A stretch of 64,000 bases of DNA from Myxococcales bacterium. Lineage in GTDB: Bacteria; Myxococcota_A; Polyangia; Haliangiales; Haliangiaceae. The translations under genes and the position numbers were made by a program. Below are positions 42,091 to 51,480 of the stretch, in pieces. A model generated the notes under the pieces. That model saw nothing but the letters and a program-made list of their open reading frames with translations, had not been told where the DNA came from and searched no databases. The stretch is taken from NCBI GenBank assembly GCA_016794525.1, contig JAEUJY010000095.1:102834-166833 (forward strand). Reading direction: 5' to 3'. Within the stretch, counting starts at the first letter, position 1, and the number at the start of each line of letters is the position of its first letter.

Positions 42091-45027
42091 GGCATGGCTC
42101 CTTCCGTCGGGACTGCGGGCGCGAGTTCGTCCGGCCGCGCCGCAAGCGGCGCGTCGACGACCACGTACGGGCGGCCCGGCGACAGCGGGTCGGACAGGTC
42201 GAAGGTGTAGAGGCTGTGGCGCACGACCGGCGCGTCGACTGGGCCGTGGAACGTCACCACGCCCATGTTCGACCGCGGGATCCAGCGTCGCCCGGGCGCG
42301 TGCGCGGCCTGCCAGCGGACCCGCGCAGCCACCGACTGCGCCATGACGCCGATCCCGTCGGCAGCCGGGCGCAGCGGCGGTGGCAGCAGGCCCGCGAGGC
42401 GATCCAGATCGTCGCGGCGGTCCTCGAGCATCTCGCGCCGATACGCCCAGTCGGGCGGCCGCTGCTGCTGCGTGCCCGGTGGCAGCGCTCGCGCAGGCAG
42501 CACGATCGGCTCGTGCTGCAGCAAGTACTCCAGCCGCCCATTGAAGCGGGTGATGGGCCCGCTCGCGGGCGGGCTCACCGGGTCGGCACCGATCACCTGG
42601 TGCCACCCTAGCCGCTCGATCGGCACCGCGAACGCGCGCGCCAGCATCTGGAACAGCTCGAGCGAGAGCAGCACGGCATTGCTGGTGTCATTGCGGAAGC
42701 CGCTGGAGGTGAACTGCACGAAGCGCGTGGTGGCGTAGCTGGCGCCGTCGCGCCGCCAGTACGTCATCGCATGGGAGCAGGCGTAGTGGACATCGCCCGA
42801 AAGGAACACCACTCGCCTCCGCGAGCTCAGCCGCGCGAGCAGGCGCTCGTACGTGCGCGGCACCATGCCCCAGTGCTCGGGATCTTCGGTCACGCGGCCG
42901 AAGTGCGTGGCGCCGCGATAGTCCTTCCACCGCCCTGGCGCCAGCGGGGTCTTCAGGTCGATGAACTGCTTGAACGGCAGGGACACCGACTCTTCGGGTG
43001 GGAAGCCGAACACCGGCGCCGCCGCGATAACGATGCACACGCCGTCGGTGCCGACGCCGGCCGCGGCCGTCGGTGGGATCTGTCGATCCATGCTCTCGTC
43101 GGTCACCAACGGCGCGTTGGCGGCGCTGGTGAACGGCTGCCCGATCTCCGGATCGGCCTCGGGCTCGTAGCTGCGCTCGGTGCGCGAGTCGAGCGCCAGG
43201 ATCTCGAACCCGGGTCCGTCGTAGCGGTAGTTCCAGCGCATCCGCGCGGCGTCGCTGGGCGGCGCGCTGGTCAGCGGCTGGTTCGCGAACCGCAGATCGA
43301 GCGCGGCCTCCGCCGCCACCGGGCGTGCCGCGTGCGCGCGCCCATTCGCGTCCACAAGCGTCGCGGCGATCTCGGCCAGCGCGGCGGCCTGGGGCGAGCC
43401 CGCCGTGGCGTAGGGCCCGCGGGTCGTTGCCCCAGCCCTGGAACACCGCGCACGCCGCCATGCCGTTGCGCAGCACCTGGCGCCCCAGCGCCGTGCTGCG
43501 GACCTTGGTCACCCAGCCGGCGGTGATGTTCCAGTCCTCGCAGACCTCGTGATCATCGAACACCATGTACGTGGCGACGTTGGCCAGCGCCCGCCGCGCG
43601 CGTGGCACCTCGTCATAGAACTGCTTGAGGCGGTGCAGGCGTTCCCGCACCTTGTCGCCGACGAGCACGCGGGGCGGGTCCTCGGGGGCTTGGTCGCGCT
43701 CGACGCCGAAGGTGACCTTGCCGGCCCACCACGACGGCGTCAGGCTGAGCGCCAGGAAGCGGAGCGCTGGATCGGGACTTGCGGCCGGTCGAGGCTCGGG
43801 GCGGAGCTGCTTGTACGGCTCGCACTGCGGACCCAGGACCGGACTCGCGTCGGCCTGGGACCAGAAGCCGGCCCAGGTGCGACCGTGATCGTAGTCGACG
43901 TCATCCCACTGTTTGTCGACGTCGTCATCGGTGAGGTTGGCGTCGATCGCGCGCGCCGCGCTCGGAGGGAGTCGCCACGCCTGGTAGAAATTGTGTGGGA
44001 GTTCGGGCAGTCTTCGCAACTTAAGAACGGTTTCAGCGAACTGCTCCACCTCGCGCCCCAGCCGCTCCATCTCGTCCTGCTGCGCCTGGAAGTCGATGAC
44101 CGCTGCGGCGCGGGCTTGCAGCTTCGCGAGTAGATCGGGCCAGACGTTGGTGTGCCACGCCGCGAGGTACACCGCCGCGAACTCGCCGAACCCGATCGAG
44201 TGCGCGGTGTTGCCCTCCGCGGTGAAGCCGCCGACACGGTTCATCAACATCAGCCGGCGTCCCGCCGGGAAATGAAAGCCGTCGAGCGGGTAGGTGTACT
44301 CGGTCCCCGACTCCGGGTCGGTCAGCGCGACCTGCTCGCCGCCGGGGCCGGCGCCCGCGACCAGGCCGTGTCCGACCTCGGTGCACGCCTCCATCAGCTC
44401 AGCCGCCGCCGAGTTGGCGTAGACCTGATCGCCGGTCAGCCAGAGTTGCTGCAGCCGCTGACTCGGGTCAGCGTGGTGATCGCGCAGCAGATCGTCGACG
44501 ATCCGCATCGCATCGCGACCCGGCCCGTCGTCGCGCCGGCACGACCCGTGGGCGACGCGGAGGTCGCGCGGCTGCGCAGCGGGCAGCATTAAGCTTGGCA
44601 AGTGGTCCGGCAGATACCCCAACGCCAAGAGCGGGCGGGGCTGGCCGAACCACCCTGTGTACTCGCCATCCACGAGCATGCCCAGCTCGCCCAGACCGAC
44701 CTCGCCGCCGCCGTCGTCGGGGGTCAGCCGCACGTCGTAGGCATAGATCGCGTTCCACGCGAGCGGCACCTGCGGTTCGAACATGATGACCGCAACGTGG
44801 AGCCCAGCGCCGATCATCAGCGTGTGGCCCGCCTGCTGCGGCGGTGCTACGGGAGTTGGCGTCGTGGTCGGCGCCACCGCGTCGCCAGGGCGTCTGGGTC
44901 CGAGCCCCGCGAACACTTCGAGCCGCACCTGCGCGGGCTTGCGCAGCGCGATCCATACCGACACCAGCGTCGGCTCGACCCGACGGACGATCGGTCCCGC
45001 CAGCACGTCACCTGCACCGAGGCTCAC
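42087..45027 (-). CDS. PhoD-like metallophosphatase, interrupted by a frameshift
   Basis: GTG 45027 opens one frame that carries AHGSCRRDDG, WLTGDQVYAN and MVFDDHEVCEDWN, and the next frame carries VVFLSGDVHYACSHAMTY. Together these are the metal-site motifs of the PhoD/alkaline phosphatase D family, ~980 residues in all, longer than usual because of N- and C-terminal extensions. The join lies at about 43407-43425: protein-like sequence ends at FQGWGNDPR in the first frame and resumes as YATAGSPQAAALAEI in the other. Either one base is wrong in the assembly or the gene is a recent pseudogene. No export signal is visible at this start. Confidence 0.75.
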
Positions 45028-45056
45028 GAGGCATCTCTCGCATGAATCGAGGAATC

Positions 45057-45086
45057 CGACAAGCTCTCTGGATGTGAGACTTGTCG
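45057..45086. promoter_or_regulatory. Inverted repeat upstream of PhoD/DUF6603 operon
   Basis: CGACAAG (45057-45063) and CTTGTCG (45080-45086) are perfect complements around a 16-nt spacer, 30 nt upstream of the phosphatase start, in the only gap of this block. Candidate operator. Confidence 0.3.
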
Positions 45087-45127
45087 CAGCGCTGTCCGAT
45101 TCGGCGACCTGGCTCGGGACCCGTCCA

Positions 45128-45664
45128 TCACAGCGCCGCGCCGAACGCGACGCCGAAACGGTCGACGCCATCGACGTGCTCCCAGGTCGCCTCCAGGACG
45201 ACGTGGAAGACCGCGGCTCCCACGACCGTGCGGGCGCCGTGTCGGTAGCCGATGGAGTCGAGCGTCGCCACCGCGGCCCGGCTGTGGGGCGTGACCAGGC
45301 TGATGACCGGACCCGCCGCGACGAAGACGTAGGGCCCCGCCGACCAGCGAAGACCGATGCGTCCCTCGAACTGGTAGGTGACGTGCGAGCCGGCCGCGAG
45401 GTCCGCGCTGTCGTCCCGCGGGGCCCCGATCCGCAGCCGCGCCATGCTGGCGCCGATGGCCGTGAAGACGCGCGCGCCGAGCAGGCACGCGGCAAACGAC
45501 CGGCCCGGCGCCCCGGCATACAGGCGCGCTCCGGTACCGCGCTCGTCGCCCTGGCGCTCATGCACGACCGTCACCTCGACCAGCGCCGCATCGAAAGGCG
45601 GGTCGGCGCGGGCGACGTCGATCGTGCCTGCGGTGACAATGGCGAGGACCCCGCGCCGGATCAC
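45128..45664 (-). CDS. Exported beta-rich protein
   Basis: 178 residues from ATG 45664, overlapping the upstream gene stop (ATGA). A signal-like N-terminus (MIRRGVLAIVTAGTIDVARA) precedes a region of alternating strands (YQFEGRIGLRWSAGPYVFVAAGP, VVGAAVFHVVLEATWEHVDG), as in small outer-membrane barrels. No family recognised. Paired with the next gene upstream, which has the same general look. Confidence 0.6.
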   Translation of the reverse strand: MIRRGVLAIVTAGTIDVARADPPFDAALVEVTVVHERQGDERGTGARLYAGAPGRSFAACLLGARVFTAIGASMARLRIGAPRDDSADLAAGSHVTYQFEGRIGLRWSAGPYVFVAAGPVISLVTPHSRAAVATLDSIGYRHGARTVVGAAVFHVVLEATWEHVDGVDRFGVAFGAAL

Positions 45665-46404
45665 AGCGAGTACCCCCAGGCAACGCCGGTATACTCGCGG
45701 CCGTCAGCGCGCTCCCAGGTGATCTCGATCGTGTCGGGCAAGATCAGCCAAAAAAGCCCGGCCGCCATATTCCCGAGGTCCCCGAGCACGAGCAGCCCTT
45801 CATACCGATGGTCGTCAGAAGCATCCGAGGACTCGGAGCGCGGATGCGAACCCATCATGTCCAGGGCCACATGCCGCTTGAGCGGCAGGCTCAAGCCGGC
45901 GGCGAGGCGAGTCGTGACGTGGTGGTGAACGTCCGCGCCGGCGGTGGCGGCGCGCAGCCAGCCGGCGCTCGCCGACAGGTACAAGTATGCGGCGAACTTG
46001 CCATCGAAGACTGGGTCGAGGACGGCAATCCCGGTCCGCACCTCGGGCGCCAGCGTGAAGGTCCCGTCCTCGTTCACGCCGGATGCGGTGCGGTAGCGCA
46101 GGTCGCCGACCGCCCCCAGCGCGCCCACGCTCAGGTACCAGCGCCGATCGTCTCGCGATGATGCCAAGTCGCGGAATGGCACCCACGAGAGCGACAGTCG
46201 GGCATTGACGCCGGAGGCCTCGCCACGGCGCGGCCCGACGGTGCCATCCAGGAGCCACGCGCGAACGTCGTGGCGCGAGTCGGCGCTCACGGGTGCGGCC
46301 AGCGCCAACACCAACAAGGCCGCGCGGCCCGCATGTCGCGTCGGTGCGTCGAGCCACGACCGGTCCCTGGTGTGCCATCCATCGCCGCTCCCCTTTCGAC
46401 GCAT
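45661..46404 (-). CDS. Exported outer-membrane-barrel-like protein
   Basis: 247 residues from ATG 46404. A long N-region precedes a hydrophobic core (AALLVLALAAPVSA), giving a probable signal peptide. The mature part has amphipathic strands (WYLSVGALGAVGDLRYRT, FAAYLYLSASAGWLR, YEGLLVLGDLGNMAAG) and ends EYTGVAWGYSL. The next gene product has a similar end (DRFGVAFGAAL), so the two may be distant paralogues or partner subunits. Confidence 0.6.
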   Translation of the reverse strand: MRRKGSGDGWHTRDRSWLDAPTRHAGRAALLVLALAAPVSADSRHDVRAWLLDGTVGPRRGEASGVNARLSLSWVPFRDLASSRDDRRWYLSVGALGAVGDLRYRTASGVNEDGTFTLAPEVRTGIAVLDPVFDGKFAAYLYLSASAGWLRAATAGADVHHHVTTRLAAGLSLPLKRHVALDMMGSHPRSESSDASDDHRYEGLLVLGDLGNMAAGLFWLILPDTIEITWERADGREYTGVAWGYSL

Positions 46405-46542
46405 ACCGCGACTCGCATGCAGCGTCCATGCCGCCGCGTGCCGACGCGACAGCGACGCTCCAGCTGTGCGCGGTGGCAGAGAATCGCCACGTCACTGCCA
46501 GAAGGTGGTCAATGTTGGACGCTCGAGACTCGCAGCAGTCGA

Positions 46543-48273
46543 TCAAGGCGCCGCGCGGTGCAAGCGATCGACGACGTCGAAGCAGACCGGGCGCGCGCCG
46601 GCGCCGTCGCGGTAGGGCTGGTAGCGCCAGCGGCCGAGCGCGTGGGCGATGCGCGGCTTGAGGCGCTCGGGGGCGGCTTGCACGTCGACGGCGGTGACGG
46701 CGCCGGTGGCGTCGATGCACACGGTCGCGACGTAGGGCGAGGTCGAGCTGCGGCTGCGCGGCGGGCGGCCGCTCAGCCGCGTGAGCACGGCGGCGTCGAC
46801 GCGGTCGACGGTCGGCAGCGACGGCGGCGGTGGTGGCGCGGCGTCGGCTGGCCCGGCGTCGAGCGAGGCGGCGTCGGGCGATCCGGCGTCGATCGGCGCG
46901 CGCGCGAGCGGCGGCGCGGCGTCGGGTGGCGGCGCGGCGACCGCGATCGCGACCACGGTGGCGTCGGGCGGCGCGGGCAGCGCGGGCGGCGCGGCGGCGC
47001 GGGCCACCGTCGCGTCGGGCGGCGTCAGCGCGGGATCGGGCGCGCGGGCGATCATCACCACCGCGGCGATCGCGGTCGCCGCGGCGCCGAGCGCGCCGCC
47101 GAGCAGCACCAGCCGTCGACACGAGCGCGGCGGTGGCGAGGCGGTGACGGCCGCGATCGCGGGCGCCGGGGCGCGGGCCGCGGCCTCGTCGGTGGCCACC
47201 ACCGCCGCCGTGCCGCGGGCCAGGCGCGGGCGGCTGCGCGGCGTCGGGTGCGTGGGCAGGCCCTCGCGCACGTTCACCATGTGCGCGACGGTGTGATCGT
47301 GCAGCGGCTCGCCCAGGCGGCGGGCGATGTCGCGCAGCTCGGCCGCCATCGCGGCGCAGCTCGGCCAGCGATCGCCGGGGGCGTTCGCGAGCGCGCGCAG
47401 GATCACCGCGTCGAGCGCCGCCGGGCACGCCGGGTTGAGCTGCGACGGCGGCGCGATCGGCCGCGCGCGGACGCGATCGAGATCGAACGCGTGCTGGTTG
47501 ACCGGGAACAGCTTGCGGATCGTCACCAGCTCCCACGCCAGCACGCCGACCGAGAACACGTCGGCGCGGCGATCGAAGGGCGCGCCCTGCATCACCTCGG
47601 GCGCCATGTAGCCGTACTTGCCCTTGATCAGCCCTGACGAGGTGGCGTGCTCGGCCGACTCCGAGCGCGCGACGCCGAGATCGATCAGCTTCACGCGCCC
47701 GGCGCTGGTGACCAGCACGTTCGACGGCGACACGTCGCGGTGCACGAGGCCGGCGTTGGCGCCGCGCTCGTCGACCAGCTCGTGGGCGTAGGCTAGCGCG
47801 TCGCACACCCGCTCGAGTACCGTCAGCACGCCGGCCAGCGGCAGGCACCGCTCCGACGCGGCGGCGCGCCGCAGCAGATCGGTGAGGCTCAGGCCGTCGA
47901 CGTACTCCATCACCATGAACAGCTCGGCCGGCTGGCGGTGCAGCGCCAGCACCCGGCGGATCACCGGGTGATCGAGGAGGTACGCGATGCGCGCCTCGCG
48001 GCTGAAGCCCTGCACCGAGCCGGGGTCGTCGATCAGGTGCGGGTGCAAGCGCTTGAGCGCGACGTCGCGGCCGTCGGGATCGTCGAGGCGGCGGGCCCGG
48101 TACACCGCGGCCTGGCCGCCGACGCCGACGCGCTCGTGCAGCCGGTAGTGGCCGAGCTGGTTGGGCGGGGGCTCGACGCGCACCGGGGCGCTGGGCGCCG
48201 TGGGGTGGGTCCCCTCCGGCACCGCCGGGCCGAGGCTGGCGTGGTGGTCCAAGGTCCGTCCTTCCGCGCGCAT
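46543..48273 (-). CDS. Ser/Thr protein kinase with TonB-C-like periplasmic domain
   Basis: 576 residues from ATG 48273; TTG 48252, preceded by GGAAGGACGG, is a strong alternative because a -10-like TAGGAT overlaps the ATG. Kinase domain ~43-310: GVGGQAAVY loop, VALKRL Lys, HRDVSPSN, IDLGVA (DLG replaces DFG) and GKYGYMAPEV. One transmembrane segment near ~400 (LVLLGGALGAAATAIAAVVMIA), then a Pro/Ala/Asp linker. The last ~85 residues (YVATVCIDATGAVTAVDVQAAP, ALGRWRYQPYRDG) match the C-terminal domain of TonB. A kinase-TonB-C fusion is unusual. Its promoter region is shared with no other gene; the STAND gene lies just upstream. Confidence 0.88.
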   Translation of the reverse strand: MRAEGRTLDHHASLGPAVPEGTHPTAPSAPVRVEPPPNQLGHYRLHERVGVGGQAAVYRARRLDDPDGRDVALKRLHPHLIDDPGSVQGFSREARIAYLLDHPVIRRVLALHRQPAELFMVMEYVDGLSLTDLLRRAAASERCLPLAGVLTVLERVCDALAYAHELVDERGANAGLVHRDVSPSNVLVTSAGRVKLIDLGVARSESAEHATSSGLIKGKYGYMAPEVMQGAPFDRRADVFSVGVLAWELVTIRKLFPVNQHAFDLDRVRARPIAPPSQLNPACPAALDAVILRALANAPGDRWPSCAAMAAELRDIARRLGEPLHDHTVAHMVNVREGLPTHPTPRSRPRLARGTAAVVATDEAAARAPAPAIAAVTASPPPRSCRRLVLLGGALGAAATAIAAVVMIARAPDPALTPPDATVARAAAPPALPAPPDATVVAIAVAAPPPDAAPPLARAPIDAGSPDAASLDAGPADAAPPPPPSLPTVDRVDAAVLTRLSGRPPRSRSSTSPYVATVCIDATGAVTAVDVQAAPERLKPRIAHALGRWRYQPYRDGAGARPVCFDVVDRLHRAAP

Positions 48274-48297
48274 CCTACCAGCAGCCGGATCGCGGCT

Positions 48298-48314
48298 TCT
48301 TACATCGTCTGTGG
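48298..48314. repeat. Direct repeat, copy at 3' end of the STAND gene
   Basis: TCTTACATCGTCTGTGG overlaps the TAA stop of the STAND regulator gene. 16 of 17 bases match the copy at 51430-51446 in the same orientation. Confidence 0.5.
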
Positions 48315-51300
48315 ATTCGGCGCGCCGGCGCGCACCGCGAGCGCGACGCACACGTCGACTTGCTCGACCACGCGCCAGCCGCCGCGGGTCCGCTCGATCA
48401 CGTCGCGGTCGGGCAGCACCTCGCGCAGGCTGGCGCGCAGCCGGTTGATCGCGACGTACAGCGCGTTGCGGTGGTGCAGCGGGTGGTACTCGGCGACCTG
48501 CCACACCTGCCGGTACAGCGCGTCGGGCGCGACCGGCCGTCCGCGCGCCTGCACCAGCGCCGACAGCAGCGCGCACAGCATCGGCCGGCCCCGGACCTCC
48601 GCCGCGCCGCCGCGCGCGACGATCACGTCGTGGCGCTCGTCGACGAACAGCTCGCGGCTGGCCCGCTCGCGCGCCAGATCCTGATCGCTGGCCGCGCGGC
48701 GACCGTGGCGATCGAGCAGGTAGCAGTCGACCGCGTCGGTGAAGCCGAGGTGGGCCAGGAGCGCCACCGCGCCGGGCGCCGCGCGCGCGGCGATGCCGCC
48801 GTCGATCGCCGCGACCAGGATGCCGGCGTAGACGCTGCCGCGCTCGGGATCGAGGCGGCGCAGCGCCTCGGCCAGCAGGTCGCGCGCGGCGCGATCGCGT
48901 TGCTCGTGGCGGGCCAGCGCCGCGGTGAGGATCGCGCACCCGACCTGCAGCGAGCGCAGCCCGCCGGCGTCGGCCAGCGCCCGGGCGTCGGCGACGGTGC
49001 GCTCGGCGAGCAGGCGATCGGTGCGGCGGCCGCGCGCGACGTAGGCGGCGCCGAGGATCAGCCGCGCCCGCGCGGTCTCGAAGTCGCGCGAGCGCCCGCG
49101 GTAGCGCGCGATCACGTCCTCGGCGCGCGCCACCGCGCGATCGAGATCGCCGCCGACCAGATCGATCGCCGCCGCCTCGAGGTCGATCGACGCGATCGTC
49201 GCGGCGAACTCCGGCTCGGCGACCGCGGCGCGGGCCCGCGCCAGGTGCTCGCGGGCCAGCGGGATGTCGCCGCCGATCGTGTAGGCGCGGGCGTGGGCGC
49301 AGTGGGCCTTGGCCCGCGAGCACGGGCCGCCGGACGGCGCCGCCAAGACCTCGGCCGCGAGCTGGTGGGCGCGCGCCAGCTGCAGCCCCTCCGCAGCCAG
49401 GAGCGCCTCGTGGGCCAGCGCGCGGATCGCCGGCGCGCGCAGCCCGGCCCGCTGCGCCAGCGCGGTGGTCTCGGCCGCGCGGGCCTGCGCCACCGCGAGC
49501 TGGCCGATCTCGGCGAGCGCGGCGCTGCCGTACAGCCCGGCGAGGTACGCGTTGATCGCGTCGCCGGTGGCGCTCAGCCGGCCGAGCGCCGCGACCAGCA
49601 CGCCGCTGGCGGCCGCGGCCTCGCCGTCGGCGTAGCGGACGATCGCGCGGCACAGCGCCGCGACCTGGCCGCGCAGGCCGTCCTCGTCGAGCCGCTGCGC
49701 CGCGGCCCGGGCGCTGGCCATGTCCTCGCACTCGACCGCGGCCAGCGTCTCGAGCATCGCCAGCTGCTGCGCGAGGTCGGCGTCGGCGTCGGCCAGCTCG
49801 TCGCGGCCGCGCCGCGCGATCGCCGCCGCGGCCTCGAACCGCTCGTCGAACATCAGGCTGACCGTCGACGCCCACGCCAGCCGGGCCCGCTGCCGCGGCG
49901 TCGGCGCCGGCAGCTCGGCCACCGCGGCGGCCAGCGCGATCCGCGCGCGCGCGCCGTCGCCGGCGAAGATCGCCGCGTTGGCGGCCTGCAGCTGGGCCTG
50001 GAACCGCAGGCGCGGCTCGTCGGCGCTGGCCGCCGCCCGCGCGAACCACGCCTCGGCCTCGGCGGCCTGGCCGCGGCGCAGCGCGATCTCGCCGGCGACG
50101 AGGCCGAGCCGCGCGCGATCGACGGCCCGCGCCGGCTCGCCGATGCCGGCCAGCACCTGGCTGGCGTCGTCGATCGACGACGCGCGCACCAGGCAGCGCG
50201 CGATCGCCAGCTCGATCGCGACCCGGTGCGCCGGCAGCGCCGCGCGCAGCGCCTCGAGCGGTGGCAGCAGCAGGTGCTCGCTGCCGACCGCCGCTAGCCG
50301 CGGGTACCAGGCCTCGATCACGGCCCACGCCTCGTCGGGGCGGCCGGCGGTCACCAGGTGGCTGGCGGCGTCGACCGCGACCAGCAGCCGCGGCCGCTCG
50401 CACTCGCCCAGATCGGCCAGGCACGCCGCCGCCGCGTCGGCGTGGGCGGTGGCCAGCTCGGCCGCGGTCGCGCGCGCCAGCGCCGCCTCGCGGATCAGAT
50501 CGTGGGCCGTCGGCTCGCCGCTCGCCGCGTCGATCAGGAAGCGCACCTCGAGCTCGCGCAGCGCGGCGCCGGTCGACGGCCCGCGCTGCCACGCCGTCAC
50601 CGGCAGGCGCGCCGCGGCCACCGCGATCGCGCGCAAGAGCCGGCGTGCCGGCGCGCCGACCTCGGCCAGCGTCGCCTGCACCGCGTCGGCGCCGGGCGCG
50701 CGCCGCACCAGCCGCTGGATCTCGAACGGGCTGCCGTGGGTCGCGCGCCACACCGGCTCGGGATCGGGCCGCGGCACCGCCATCCGATCGGCCAGCGCCG
50801 CGGTCAGCTGCGCGGTCGCTTCGGGATCGAGCGGCCCCAGCGCGGTGATCACCGGCGGCGGCCCGTCGGCGGGCAGCGGCAGCTCGCGCCGCGACGCCAC
50901 CACCAGCCGGCTGCGCTCGACCCGCCGCGCCAGGTAGGCGAGCGCGCCGGCGAGCTCGTCGGCGGGCAGGTGGTGGACGTCGTCGAGGAACACCAGCGTC
51001 GGCCGGGCCTCGAGCTGCTGGGCCAGCCACTCGAGCGTCGCCGCGTGGCCGGTCGCGCCGCCCCGCCGCGGCGCGCGCGCGCCGATCGCCGCCGCCAGCT
51101 GCGCCAGCGTGCGCGCCACGGTCGCGCCGGCCCGCACGTCGATCAACAGCGCCGGCGCGTCGGCCCAGCGCGGCTCGGCGCGCAGCGCCTGGACCAGCGC
51201 GTAGCCCAGCTCGCTCTTGCCGATGCCGCCGACGCCGTAGATCACGAACAGCACGTCGCGGTCGGCGTGGGCCACCATCCGCGCCAGCTCGGCGCCGCGG

Positions 51301-51380
51301 CCGGCGAAGCTCGGCACCGGCTGCGGGAACACCGGCGCCGACCACAGGTCCGCAGTCGCGCGCGCGCGGGAGGGCCTCAT
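48300..51380 (-). CDS. STAND ATPase with TPRs and C-terminal winged helix
   Basis: 1026 residues from ATG 51380, 13 nt after a -10-like TACGAT; an ATG at 51395 overlaps that hexamer. NB-ARC-type ATPase at ~25-330: Walker A YGVGGIGKS (Lys55), Walker B LVFLDDVHHL. Residues ~350-880 are helical TPR-like repeats. The last ~110 (LCALLSALVQARGRPVAPDALYRQ, LHHRNALYVAINRLRASLRE, GGWRVV) form an OmpR/PhoB-type winged helix. Architecture is that of a MalT/SARP-like transcription switch, but with the DNA-binding domain at the C-terminus. The kinase at 46543 lies immediately downstream and could be a target. Confidence 0.88.
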   Translation of the reverse strand: MRPSRARATADLWSAPVFPQPVPSFAGRGAELARMVAHADRDVLFVIYGVGGIGKSELGYALVQALRAEPRWADAPALLIDVRAGATVARTLAQLAAAIGARAPRRGGATGHAATLEWLAQQLEARPTLVFLDDVHHLPADELAGALAYLARRVERSRLVVASRRELPLPADGPPPVITALGPLDPEATAQLTAALADRMAVPRPDPEPVWRATHGSPFEIQRLVRRAPGADAVQATLAEVGAPARRLLRAIAVAAARLPVTAWQRGPSTGAALRELEVRFLIDAASGEPTAHDLIREAALARATAAELATAHADAAAACLADLGECERPRLLVAVDAASHLVTAGRPDEAWAVIEAWYPRLAAVGSEHLLLPPLEALRAALPAHRVAIELAIARCLVRASSIDDASQVLAGIGEPARAVDRARLGLVAGEIALRRGQAAEAEAWFARAAASADEPRLRFQAQLQAANAAIFAGDGARARIALAAAVAELPAPTPRQRARLAWASTVSLMFDERFEAAAAIARRGRDELADADADLAQQLAMLETLAAVECEDMASARAAAQRLDEDGLRGQVAALCRAIVRYADGEAAAASGVLVAALGRLSATGDAINAYLAGLYGSAALAEIGQLAVAQARAAETTALAQRAGLRAPAIRALAHEALLAAEGLQLARAHQLAAEVLAAPSGGPCSRAKAHCAHARAYTIGGDIPLAREHLARARAAVAEPEFAATIASIDLEAAAIDLVGGDLDRAVARAEDVIARYRGRSRDFETARARLILGAAYVARGRRTDRLLAERTVADARALADAGGLRSLQVGCAILTAALARHEQRDRAARDLLAEALRRLDPERGSVYAGILVAAIDGGIAARAAPGAVALLAHLGFTDAVDCYLLDRHGRRAASDQDLARERASRELFVDERHDVIVARGGAAEVRGRPMLCALLSALVQARGRPVAPDALYRQVWQVAEYHPLHHRNALYVAINRLRASLREVLPDRDVIERTRGGWRVVEQVDVCVALAVRAGAPNPQTM

Positions 51381-51429
51381 GGATCGCCGGCGCATCGTAC
51401 GCGCGCGGCGCGGCCCGCGCGCCCGGCGA

Positions 51430-51446
51430 TCTTACATCGTCTTTGG
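51430..51446. repeat. Direct repeat, copy upstream of the STAND gene
   Basis: TCTTACATCGTCTTTGG begins 31 nt upstream of the -10-like hexamer at 51394-51399, a usual place for an activator site. It matches 48298-48314 at 16 of 17 bases. It may be an autoregulatory site for the winged-helix protein or the footprint of a rearrangement. Confidence 0.45.
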
Positions 51447-51480
51447 CATCGACCCGGCGGCCGACCGGGTCGCGCCGCGC

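Noticed and set aside
36358..46404. Prophage or contractile-tail cluster
   Set aside because: The block is compositionally distinct, but no capsid, portal, sheath, tube or integrase sequence was recognised.
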